Source: Gordius sp. MW1 (lineage: Eukaryota; Nematomorpha; Gordioida; Gordea; Gordiidae). From it: DNA of 64,000 bases. Positions 31,907 to 42,833 of the stretch are shown in pieces (position 1 is the first letter of the stretch; each line of letters begins with the position of its first letter). The notes below the pieces were generated by a model. It searched no databases. It worked only from the letters and a program-made list of their open reading frames with translations, and was not told where the DNA came from. The position numbers and the translations under genes are program-made. Location: positions 22,010,001 through 22,074,000 of the forward strand of contig OZ038526.1 in assembly GCA_964036665.1 (NCBI GenBank). Direction: 5' to 3'.

Positions 31907-31907
31907 C

Positions 31908-32296
31908 TTTTGTATAATACAAGTAAAATAATTATGGTTCTAATATATCGCGTAAAGAGCAATGGGGACTACTTAAAATCTATATCGAAATTAGTACACA
32001 GATGTTATGCTAATGCGGGTAAGATCAAAAGGGGTATCCGACCTAAATAAGATACGAACTTGCAATTAAACTTGCCATTAATGTATCTAGATAGAAGGGG
32101 GGAGGGGGGTATGAGATACGCAAGTTTACAACTCTTGTGAATATAAGTACGGAGAGGGGGTGATCGATTATCAACGCGTGTGTATTGTATAGCAGCGCAG
32201 TGGGGGGTGGGGGGATTTGTATAGGAGGTAGTATATGATAATTTCTATAGGAGGAGATGTTTGTATATGATAATTTCTATAGGGGGGGACACAACA
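31908..32296 (-). repeat. 5' LTR of gypsy-2 (389 bp)
   Basis: This is the partner of 26241-26629. Several G-rich plus-strand runs (gggggaggggggt, tggggggtggggggat) are shared by both copies. It is followed by the gtaa target duplication. Confidence 0.93.
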
Positions 32297-32333
32297 GTAA
32301 AGCATATTTGAATTTGGCAATTCTCATCCTACA

Positions 32334-34038
32334 TGATGTGGTAATTTTAAATTAATGATCATTGATCAATTAGTTTGAATTATATCAGTTAAGCTAAGTG
32401 GCTCGAGATATTTTGAGCACCCTGGCGTCATTTGTGCCTGCCTAACGATTTCAAAAGTACAATTGATTAATCATAAGTTTCTATAAGGTTTTGTTAAATA
32501 AATACATTGTTTTGACATATGCATTACTGTTATATGCATTACTGTCACATTGCAAACCCACAAAGTTATTAATTTGCATTCTCCGTAGAAAATGTTATCT
32601 GTAATAATCAGTTCATATTTTTATATTGACATGAGATGTCGTGTCGCGCTACATCTTTGTGTATTAAGGTTTTTCAAGAAATATAGAGCTATGCTGATTG
32701 GATTTTTTAACACTTGTTTAATAATTTTAATAACATTGAAAAAACTCTTATTTTGTACACCTTTTTTTAAAAAGGTAGAGACAAGTCAAGAGTTCTAGTC
32801 GAGACGAGACGAGATTTTTATTATCGCTCCCAAGACGAGATCGAGATCTTGTTTTCTGGGCGAGATGAGACGATATCGAAACATTATTAACAGCCTATAT
32901 TAGGTCATATAATTTCATAATATTAAAGGTCATTCAGACTGCAAATTTATCAAAACGCTACAACCATTCTGTAAATTCAAAGCCTAGGCGCCTGAGGTCG
33001 GTTTGAAAGCTTCATCAATTTAATTAAATCTCCCAATATATTAAATTCATTGGCCGATATTTAGCAGGAAATCCATACGGTATCAACTTGTGATCAACGC
33101 GATTTAATGGAAATTAAAAGGCATATGGCGCGACCCTCCCATTTTTAATTATATTAACTTAAGTTGGAACCCTGTAAGCATTTAGTATCTAAATAGCTTT
33201 AAAGAAGAATTGTCATTCCATTATAAGTTAATGTCAAAAACGTCAATGTCTTTAAACATTGGGGTTTAATCTATTATATAGTGGTTATTGTAGCCTTTAA
33301 TATGGGTTCAAAATTAAATTGTACCACATGTCATAAGATGTTACCGTTATTATTAAAGTCCACCCTAAGGATAGGCAATCTAATAAACAAGCCTAATAGA
33401 ATAAAGCTAATAATATTTGGCGTATGAGCTATTATGATTTAGTAAACAACTTTTTATCAATTTACAACGGCTTTTGACAAATACTCTTATCTTTTTATAG
33501 GGATTGATTTCTAAGGAAATAAAGTGTTCCTCTTATTAAAAACGCATTAATGTCTAATTTTTTGCGTATTTTTCATAAAATTCTTGAATCTGTAGAAGAT
33601 TAAATTTCTACTTTATTATAACCAAAAAGAAAAGTGATTCAAGTAAATAAAATTTAGTTAAAACATCGTGTTTTTATATACACATGTAGCGAGGTGAGTG
33701 GTGAAATAATAAGGTTAAGATATATGAATAGTGAGGGTTGTAAATGCTCGAATAATAAAGGTTAAGTTGTATGAATAGGTAACCAATGATCGAGTTTATA
33801 TATTCAAATAATAAAGGTTGCGTTAATATTTGAAAGAGAAAGGTTACTGCATAGGTAACCATAAATCTTCTTACATAAAAATACAAAGCCGTTGTAAATT
33901 ATACTTAAAAACTATCATAAAATGTTTAAAATTGATTTTGACGAATTTGACACTTTTTGCCAAATGACATGTTATTGTAACAAAAAGTTGTAACAATAAA
34001 TTTGGGATTTATAAACACGAGAAGATTAAATATTATAG
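32334..34038. other. intergenic region upstream of the SS18-like gene
   Basis: No coding gene was recognised. gagacgagac motifs lie at about 32795-32880. The stretch at 33690-33860 is a run of related short phrases (aataataaaggtta) without clear periodicity. Its right end must hold the SS18 promoter, but no core element was identifiable. Confidence 0.4.
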
Positions 34039-37000
34039 ATGTCATCTGTATTTCTCAATCAAGGTGGAGTTAAAGCTCCCCCCAACCCAGCAAATATTCA
34101 AAAGGTAAGATTACTGCTCCACAATTTGAATTTTTCAGCTTCTTGATGAAAACACTCAATTAATTATGTGCATAGCTGAAAATCAAAATAAAGGCAACGC
34201 CGCAGAATGTATATCGTATGTTTAAAAACACCATTACTATAATCTAATAATTCACAAGGTATCAACAAGTATTGCATAGAAACTTGGTTTACCTTGCAAC
34301 AATTGCAGATTACAATCAACAAAATGTAAGGCAGCCTATATATTACTTAAAGCTTAAAAAAATAAAATAAATTATTTATCTTAAAATTTTGCAGATGCAA
34401 TATAGTGCACCATACTCTTCTAACCAGCAAACTTATCCCCCTAGACATGCAGAAGAACAAGGCATCATTGATAATACCATTAGAACTAACCCCAATCAAG
34501 CTTTAAGTATATTAATGTTAGGATAAATTTATTTTATAGGTTTAGGTGGACAATTGCCACCGCAATATAATCCTTATCCTAATAACGCTAATTCTGCAAA
34601 TAATAATGAACAATTTTCAAATCCATCATTTGCAAAATTATCAAACAATCAAAATATTCAAGGATCCATAATTCAACAACCAAGTTATCCTGGTTAGTTT
34701 TAAAAAGTTCTGTATTTTCAATTTATTTAACACATTTTTAAAATTTTGATATTACCATTTTTTAATTGTTATAATATATAGACACTTTTTAAACGTGAAG
34801 TTATATGTTATAAAAAGAAAAAAAAAGTATTTTGAAAATTTATAACAGAACCCATGTCTTTGTCTCTTTTTCATCAACTATTAGGCCATTAACTTATAAT
34901 AAGCCTTATATGATAAGTTAAAATTTTATTGTTACATGATAAGAAATTTTATAAATGAAAATATATTCAATTATTTTTTGATAATTTTTAAAAACTAGTT
35001 CAACAGCAAATGCCACAAAACACTCAACCAGGATACCAAAGTGTCCCTATAAATTCTTATCAAGGGTCAACTAATCAGCTGACTCCTAATTTAATGGGTA
35101 TAGGACAAAATGTCAATAAAGTGCCATCTTTCTCCCCTGCTCCACCTTTAGGGTATGTGCAATCTCGTCAAAATTTTCCATATCAACAAAATCAATATGT
35201 CCCAAATCCCCAACAACAAATACAAACGGGTTTACCAAGTTACAACACCTTTCCCACCAATAATTCTCCCGATTATGGTATCATAAATACGATTCTAAAT
35301 TTTGTTATCTAATCTAGATTATTAATTGTTTTACACACAGTTTTGTCTAGCAATTAAAATCTAGACATTAAGTGTTTTACAAATAACTATCCAATTTGAT
35401 CGTTGATTATATTGAATAAGAAATTATTGCAACAATTTTTATTTAAATTATAAAAAGCAAAATTGAGTACGACCCCTTTTCAGCAAGTTATTATTTTTAA
35501 CCTAACTAAATATTAATACTTCAAATTAGGGCTGCACCGATATCAAATTTCCAACCGATACCGATATTTAAATAAATATACCTATACCGATATTTTACAT
35601 CTTATAAAAATTAGACTTGTTAGTTAATATTTATAAAGCTTTATTCTAAAATATTCCAAATTTTTTTCATAAATAGTACTTTTTCGATAGTCTCAGGTAG
35701 AAGAGATCTTCTATGTGGATTATCCATATCACCAGTTATACTAAAAATAGATTCAGAAGGGATATTGTTTATATATTATTGGATGATTATTAAGGATATG
35801 TTTTCTAAGATTTGTGGTGTTAAAACTAATTGATGTCTTGCCACCTCTTAAAACTTTTTTATTGCAGTTATCAATTGTACAGGCTGCAATATGTGCTGAG
35901 TTCTCATCAATTATAAAATAATTCCAAATTAATGACTTGCTTTTACTTTTAGACCTAAATACATTATATTATAAATTGTAAATACGAATTAACTTACATA
36001 ATAATATAAATAAGTGGCGGTCGAAATTTGAATGAATGAATCAATGAAAAATAAATAAGATTTAAGACCAATTAAGTAAAATTTAATTTAAAAAGTATAT
36101 AGATATACAGCTCTAACAAATATAATATTTGTAAAAAAAGTTTCAAGTATTGGTATCGGTACCGATACCAATATTGGTGCAGCCCTACTTCAAATGGTAT
36201 ATTAATTGTTACAAATGCATTTTATAGGTATAGCAATTTTTATTATGATTACATACTAAACTTGCCAAAAATTTTAATATTTATATACAAATAGTTAATA
36301 AAAATAATACATTCAAAATATATTTACACCTTTTATGATTTTACTTGACAACTTAGTTATTTTTTAGATTTTTTAAACTTTATTTCTTATTCTATAATTT
36401 TATTTTAGGGCAATATCTAGCAATATATTTAAGATATTGATTTTGTTTTGTTAACATATGCTAATACAAAAGGGTTTCTATAATACCAAACAACAGATGA
36501 GATTTTCTACATGTGCATTTAATATGTAGTCTCTTAATCAATTTTAAAATAATCTTTTGAAATCACGACGAGACAAAATGTTAAATCCTATGTTTTTATC
36601 TTTTGGTTTGGCCTATGATTGTATCTAATTTAATATTTTTATTTAATTTCTGAAAATTTTCACACCAATTTTTGGCTAATAAATTCACAATATGGATTGT
36701 TTAACCATTTGTGAATTAGAATTAACTAAAATAACTGCTAGTGTATATTACAAAATCTAAATTTAAAATGTTACAATGATTTAAATAGGTCAAGATTCTA
36801 ATGTCGGAGTTAATGCTCAAGGAAACTATAAGGTAATGTCGTATGGAAATCAACAACCTCAACAATTTCCACGAGGTATGCCCGTGGGCCACGTTGCCCA
36901 TATGATTCCAACCCCTGGCTCCTCTAGGTTTGCGGGAATAAATCCTGCACAATATTACAATCAAGAACTGCCCCAAAACCCTCAAAATGTGGGAAATTCT

Positions 37001-37348
37001 TATTTTAATCACCCTAATCAATATCATCAACAAATGAATAGTTATGCTGGTAGAAGTCCATATAGTAATAATGTACCAGGCCCTCAAATGTATGTGTCTC
37101 ATCCTGAGCAATTAAACCAAAATGCTAACAACAATAATAACAACATGTTAGACCAAGGTAATTCTTATCAAGTTCATAATTCTAGCACTCATGGTCAATC
37201 ATGGGGTAATGTTCAAGGTGGTGGTGATTTGAGAACTTTGGAATATCAAATGGAAGGGAAGATGCATGGTGATAATGCCCACAAAAATATGAATAAAGAG
37301 GGTGATAATTTTGTTAGAAATTTGGAAGAAAATAAGACTGGGCAGTGA
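34039..37348 (+). CDS. SS18: SS18/SYT-family co-activator, 7 coding exons, about 437 aa
   Basis: Exons: 34039-34104, 34139-34215, 34259-34325, 34395-34506, 34540-34692, 34999-35277, 36789-37348. Phases agree (1314 nt). The first three exons encode the SNH domain (IQKLLDENTQLIMCI, then AAECISYQQVLHRNLVYLATIAD), which in SS18 binds the BRG1/BRM ATPase of BAF (SWI/SNF) chromatin-remodelling complexes. The rest is rich in Q, N, P, Y and G, like the QPGY domain. Four introns are only 33 to 69 nt, with the shortest at 34507-34539. The final intron (35278-36788) contains a hAT remnant. The ATG directly follows an ag, compatible with a 5' untranslated intron or leader trans-splicing. A poly-A signal aataaa is at about 37472. 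Confidence 0.93.
35527..36187 (-). mobile_element. hAT transposon remnant inside the last SS18 intron, 661 bp
   Basis: The ends are tagggctgcaccgata and its complement ending ggtgcagccc then ta. The flanks are perfect 8-bp duplications cttcaaat (35519-35526 and 36188-36195). Both features are diagnostic of hAT elements. It is internally deleted and retains a transposase tail at 35641-35763. Confidence 0.92.
35641..35763 (-). pseudogene. hAT transposase C-terminal dimerisation fragment
   Basis: The minus frame reads IPSESIFSITGD, then RRSLLPETIEKVLFM and a stop. This matches the hATC dimerisation region (PSE...F...RS.L.PE..E.L.F). About 40 residues remain; the catalytic part is absent. Confidence 0.85.
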
Positions 37349-37686
37349 TATTCAATAGTATTTCCTCTTTTATTGATTTATATCTTGTTTTATCAAGTAA
37401 ACAATTTTGTGTAGTAAATTTATTAACAAAAATGTAAATGTCATTTCAAATTGTGCTTCAAACTTATTTATAATAAAAGACCAATCTGATTTTAAAAAAT
37501 ATTAATAGGTATTTTTCCCTATTTATTGTTACACCCAATTTTTGGACAGGATTTAAATTTATTTATTAATTTAATATACAAGTGATGATATGTTGTAACA
37601 TTTGTATATACAAGTTACCTTATACAAAAATTAAATGAGTGTAATTCTAACAATTGAAAAATAAATTAGTCACTCATTATAAGCAT

Positions 37687-37925
37687 CTATTTTGTTTTCC
37701 TTGGGCCTTTAGTTGTATCAATTTTGTCATTTTTGCCACATAATTCTCTAACAAATTGAAACTGCAATAAAACATATTTCCACACTATAAACCAACCTAA
37801 AATTTGTGTAATAATTGTTGTTCAATAAAATCAGTACCCACACAAATGAATGCAATCACTATTAAGCAAACAGCAAAAATTGTTAATGCTTGAATAAGAG
37901 TTTCATATACAGAATTTGAAAACAT
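37687..37925 (-). CDS. SMIM13: SMIM13-like small single-pass membrane protein, 65 aa, two exons
   Basis: Exon 1 is 37925-37838 and exon 2 is 37796-37687, joined across a 41-nt GT/AG intron in phase 1 (198 nt total). Exon 1 encodes MFSNSVYETLIQALTIF followed by a hydrophobic membrane segment. Exon 2 begins WFIVWKYVLL and then QFQFVRELCG. Vertebrate SMIM13 has the same arrangement, GWYFVWHLFL and FKFLRELVG after its membrane segment. Its function is not well established. The gene converges on SS18 with 338 bp between stop codons. Without splicing, exon 1 would stop after 42 residues, so the intron is required. The tail is shorter than in vertebrates. Confidence 0.75.
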
Positions 37926-38108
37926 ATATTTTTAAACATGTGTTAACGACTTCGGCGATTAGTTACATAATTAAAAAATAATGGGTTTTTTTAGTCTATT
38001 ACAGTTTACAAAAATGTGATTCAGTTGCATTTGACCAAAAAGCAAAAAACAAATACATGCTAGTCATCGTGCAACCACCTAAACTAAATTAAATGCGCAT
38101 ATAAAAAA

Positions 38109-39656
38109 AACTCGGGCCTTCGGCCCTCGTGGGAAGGGGGAGAAGGGAAGCGGAAGGGGAGGACGGGAAGGGAAGGGGGGACGACTCATCTATACTCCGT
38201 ATAAACGTATCATATTTGCTATGCAATTTATGGGCGAGAAAGGTGGGAAGGGGCGAGAATGCTAATTAATTATTTATACAAATTTTCCATTTATAGGCAA
38301 AATTTAATATAGGCAAAATGTAATATAGGCAAGGGTTATGGTTTAGATTTAGTGTTTGCATCTAGTTGCGTATTACATTAGTTTTTATGGCCTTTAGTGA
38401 TTATGGGTCTAACAAACATTATATTATAAAACATCACAATGTTAAGAATTTGCAGAATTATTGGGAGAAATTTTTTGTTGAATTTGAACAATTTTTAATT
38501 AAAAAAAATAAAATTTGGCGAATGGTCATTTTTTCTCCATTGGTCAGTATCAACAGATACTCTATAAGTTAATGATAGCCAAAAAACGGGAAAAAAAATT
38601 TTGATGCTCACTTTGGCCAATGGTCATTTTTTTCCATTGGTCAGCAGCCAGCACACGGTAAAAATGGATATAAATTCATAAGAGTAAAAAAAACGAAAAA
38701 AAAAATTTCGAATCACATTTTGGCCAATGGTCATTTTTTTCCATTGGTCAGCAGCCAGGACACGGTAAAAGTGGATATAAATTCATAATAGTCAAAAAAA
38801 CGAGAAAAAAAATTTTCGAATTACATTTTGGCCAATGTCATTTTATTCCATTGGTCAGCAGCCAGCGGAGGGCCACAAAGTCATAATAGCAATGGTAGGA
38901 ACAGGAACAATCATAATGGTCAAAAAAACGAAAAAAATAATTTCGATTCACATTTTGGCCAATGGTCATTTTTTCCATCGGTCAGGAACCAGCGGACGGC
39001 CAAAAAGTCATAATAGCAATGGTAGTAAACAATCACAAGAATCAAAAAAACTCCGGGATTCTAACCCAAAAACTAGTTAAATTGCATAGCAATTAAAAGT
39101 AAACAACTTTTATTTATGTTTATTATATAACATTAGTCAGCAGCCAGCGGACGGCCAAAAAGTCATAATAGCAATGGCAGTAACAGGAACAATCATAATA
39201 GTCAAAAAAACGAAAAAAATAATTTCGATTCACATTTTGATGGTCATTTTTTCCATCGGTCAGGAGCCAGCGGACGGCCAAAAATTCTTATTATCAATGA
39301 TAGTAACAAGAACAATCATAAGAGTCAAAAAAAACTCCGGGATTCTAACTAAAAAACTAGTTAAATGCATAGCAATTAAAAGTAAACAACTTTTATTTAT
39401 GTTTATTATATAATAGCTAATTTAAAAAATCTTATATATAACACACCGAGGGAGATTGAGATGAGGGGTGGGGCACCTCTTATGCATTAATTTAAAAAAT
39501 AACAGAGCGAGGGAGATAGAGATGAGGGGTGGGGCACCTCTTTCTTATGCTTTAATTTAAAAAATCGATAACCTAATATACCCAATGCAAATAGATAGGG
39601 AGGATACAACGGACGGACGGACACCATAAAACGAGCCCATAAATTGCATAGCAATT
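38109..39656 (-). mobile_element. second DINE/Helentron-like element, inverted relative to 16029-19911
   Basis: It begins with the hairpin ctcgggccttcggccctcg (UUCG-type loop) at 38111-38129 and a purine-rich tract. It then carries the unique part, the minisatellite (38520-39340), modules with aattgcatagcaatt and the GGAC microsatellite near 39610-39622, closing with the same near-palindrome. It is the reverse complement of the other copy and, lacking the inserted LTR element, shows the uninterrupted organisation. It has no coding capacity. Confidence 0.65.
38520..39340 (-). repeat. minisatellite, about 125-bp units, inverted copy
   Basis: About seven imperfect units contain ttggtcagcagccagcggac and cattttggccaatggtcatt, the reverse complement of the array at 18535-19500. 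Confidence 0.85.
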
Positions 39657-42286
39657 AATAAATGTCTACGAAAATGCATTTGTCGATTGAAATCTGTGCA
39701 TCTAACCTTAACCTAAAACCCCGACCTAAAACACTAATCCTAACGTTTTCGTTTCTGTAAACCCCTCTCAAGGAGCATTTTCGTTAAATATTCATTGACA
39801 TTCATAGATATTTGGTCAGTTAAACTTTGGTCGAATGCACCGTACTCAAAAATGTATACAATAAATCATATGTTATTTTAACATGAGGTGAGGCCCTGCG
39901 TTTCGTTTGTAAAGGCAAAGTTTTTAAAGGCAAATGGTGATCTTAAGATCACCAAGAAGATCACCAAATTTGTCGATATTTAGCGCCAACTTCAAATTTT
40001 TAATTTCCGAATAACATGTTAACTCAAAAAAATCAACCTATTTATATTTAATAATTATCATTACACCAAATATAAAATAGGAAAAAATTCTCAAATTTAC
40101 CTGCGTTGTAGAAATAAAAAATGTCCTGGGAGGGCTATAAAATATGCAAATTCATTTTTAGTGACCAAAGAGCATCTCAATATACCACGTCAAAGTATAT
40201 TGAATGACATCTCTAATATTCGTTAATATGCTAATAGTTCAATCTTGGCATCCCATTCCACCTCATATATCTCATCCATTTCAAGTAAATATTATGCACA
40301 TTGGTTTAAATTTTATAGTTGTAAATACAAATACCACATCAAACAAGTGAATATGCTAATAGTTTAATCTTGGCATCCCATTTCACCTCATATATCTCAT
40401 CCATTCCAAGTAAATATTATGCAAATTGGTCAAATATTCAAAGTAATTTTTTGTCAATTTAATCACATTATAAATCTTTGTAGTCCTATTGATAATTTTA
40501 GATCAATGCTCAAAAATAGTAGAATGTTGTCAAGTAACTTTATGTCATAATTATATTGATTGCTGTATTAGGTGATGTTTTTACCTCTAATATACCTGTG
40601 CAATCCCAGATATATACTCCCTTATGTAACTTTATATTAGATTTATATTGATTGTATTAGGCGATGTTTGTGCCTCTAATATATCTGTGCCAGCCAGTAT
40701 GCATATGCCCCAAAGTTATTTTTTAAATGTTTAAAAACATCTTTAAAGTTCTCTAAATGATGCACAACTTATGTTAGATGCTTGCCACAGCGTACAAGGA
40801 ACAGACCATTGTAACTTATTTTATATTTTGTAAATACTCATTGTTTTATTAGCAACTATGAGCCCTACAAAAAATGATGAATATTAATATGGTACATATT
40901 GATCAAGAAAAATAAGTCTGTTACAGGAACAGAAAATATGAAATGATTAATTTTAACATAACCTTTTTGATTCATTAATAAAGAGCCTTGTGAAAATTAA
41001 TATAATGAATTTTTGACCAAATGTTTATTGTTATTAATCAAAATCAGTATTGTCGTTTAAACCTATACTTGGCTCTTAAGTCAGAAAAAAAAGATGGCAA
41101 ATTAACATGAATAATGATTTTGCCCATTTTTTATATTTTATTGTTAATTAACCTTTTCTATTTGATACTGTTAAAAACCATGTATAAATTTAATGTGCCA
41201 TTAATAATTTTATAGCCTTAAGGTAGTTGTTTTGAACATAATGTCATTGTTATTTTATAATATGCAATTCTTTTAAAGGAGTATATTAGCTAACTTAAAG
41301 AGTAAGTGAGAAAGAGGGAAGATCTAAGTTTAGCTGATTGGAATGAGTTAATATAGAAGGTAGGGGTGGACAATTGACCATTAGATATGTTAAACAGGTG
41401 TAATTCTTGTATATAAATCCAATGTTATAGTCAAATACCTTGAATTTTAATGTTTCAAATCAAACTTTAAAAATGTGTTTGCATAAATTAACTAAAGATA
41501 TCTTATTTTAAATCAATAACATTTTATTTATGCTAATTTGTAGTTTCAATTAACAATATTATTCATTCAAATTTTTTTTCTAAATTTATATATTATTAGG
41601 AAATAAACCTCTTTTCACAATAAAAAAAATTATGAATGTAAAAAAAGGATTTGCTAGTGAAGGTTTATCAATAGTTTTATTCAAGTAATGTTTTTTTAAA
41701 ACAATTTCCTAAGATTGTGCAATTAGCTTCTAACAATTTCTAATTAAATAATGCTTTTAATTATATTATGTATATTTAGTCTTAAAATAATAAAAATGTT
41801 AAAATTTATTTGTTTTATAAATAGCAGACGTGCTTTTATAAGGCAGAGTAGTCTAGTGAGCAATCTATTAATCAATGCTTAGTGAAAAACGTTGGCTTCC
41901 ACCACTTTTTTCCATGGCATTGTGCTTTACATTAAAAGGCTCCTCTTACCTTTTTTAACTAAGGAATGGAACAAGATAACCTACTATTACTTCATAAACT
42001 ATAGCATGATAATCGTAATATTATGAACGTGTTTTTGCGATTTCAACAATAATCTATAATGTTAACTTAAATAATTATATACAATAGTATACATAGCAAA
42101 TTTATTATATTTTTTTAACTAATATAACAATAAAATATAAATGTATACCTTTCTAATAGTTTTATTGTTCATACTTAATAAAATCATATGATATTTTTAA
42201 TATATAGTGTGATACGTACATTTACTTTGCCTTTTACAGCTTTGTCTTTTCGACTGGAATCGAGGCCCTGGCTACTACATCTTGGG
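39657..42286. other. intergenic region with two short tandem duplications
   Basis: A unit of about 150 bp containing cacctcatatatctcatcca and aagtaaatattatgca is duplicated at about 40220-40430. A second duplicated phrase, taggtgatgtttttacctct / taggcgatgtttgtgcctct, is at about 40570 and 40658. No gene was recognised. Confidence 0.45.
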
Positions 42287-42496
42287 TTCAAAATGTCACA
42301 GTCCAAAATGTCACACGAATATCACGAAAAATTAAATCTCAAATGGGGAGGGAATTTGATGTGCATTTAAATTTAACCCAAACCATAACCTAAAACGCTG
42401 ACCTAAAACACTACCCAATGGAAATTATGCGCTTGCGCAATGAGTAATTGCGAATCCTAAGCCGCTTAGTTGCATTTTGGACTGTGACATTTTGAA
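42287..42496. mobile_element. foldback MITE, 210 bp, perfect 24-bp terminal inverted repeats
   Basis: Positions 42287-42310 (ttcaaaatgtcacagtcc plus aaaatg) and 42473-42496 are exact reverse complements. The interior is unrelated and non-coding. A 13-bp near-identical phrase ggctactaca-t/c-ct flanks it at 42270 and 42505, but is not immediately adjacent, so no clean target duplication could be assigned. Confidence 0.75.
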
Positions 42497-42833
42497 TTGA
42501 GACCGGCTACTACACCTACCATTTATTTTAGTAAGCGCAACCTTTTGAAAAATGCGTTTCTTATAAATACCATCACGAACACTTTCGATAATTTTTTGTT
42601 TACGTGTAAAGAATAGCCATTTTAAAACAACATGGATGACAAATGTAAAAAACATACAGTAAGTGTGTAATTACTTATAAATAGTTGTTTTAATCTAATA
42701 TTTAGGTAATGTAATTATCTAAATATTAGAATTCAAATCAAAGTTTTATGTAATCAATTTTGCAAAATAATTTATGCAATTTTTTTAAGTTTCAAGTTAA
42801 ATGAATATCAAAACAATTAAATTTAAATGTCTT

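Larger units (their letters stand above)
26241..32296 (-). mobile_element. gypsy-2: nearly intact Ty3/gypsy (Mag/K02A2.6-like) retrotransposon, 6056 bp
   Basis: Identical-length 389-bp LTRs (26241-26629 and 31908-32296) flank a primer site, a small gag-position ORF, a long pol and a polypurine tract, all on the minus strand. The target duplication is gtaa (26237-26240 and 32297-32300). The LTRs appear to differ by about one substitution, so insertion is recent. Pol is uninterrupted for 1042 residues. The gag-position ORF and pol share a frame and are divided only by a UGA. Of the four gypsy elements here it is the only one that could still be active. Confidence 0.93.

Noticed and set aside
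31410-31907. An additional upstream gag exon in gypsy-2
   Set aside because: No coding pattern or acceptor/donor pair with capsid-like residues could be found in this 0.5 kb; left as untranslated leader.
25680-32880. The gagacgagac clusters at 25.7 and 32.8 kb as terminal repeats of one element containing gypsy-2
   Set aside because: The two clusters are in the same orientation and only share the short motif, so they do not form inverted or long direct termini.
42496-42512. A 9-bp MULE target duplication
   Set aside because: Sequences outside the two inverted termini (ttgagacc and atcgcccat) do not agree.
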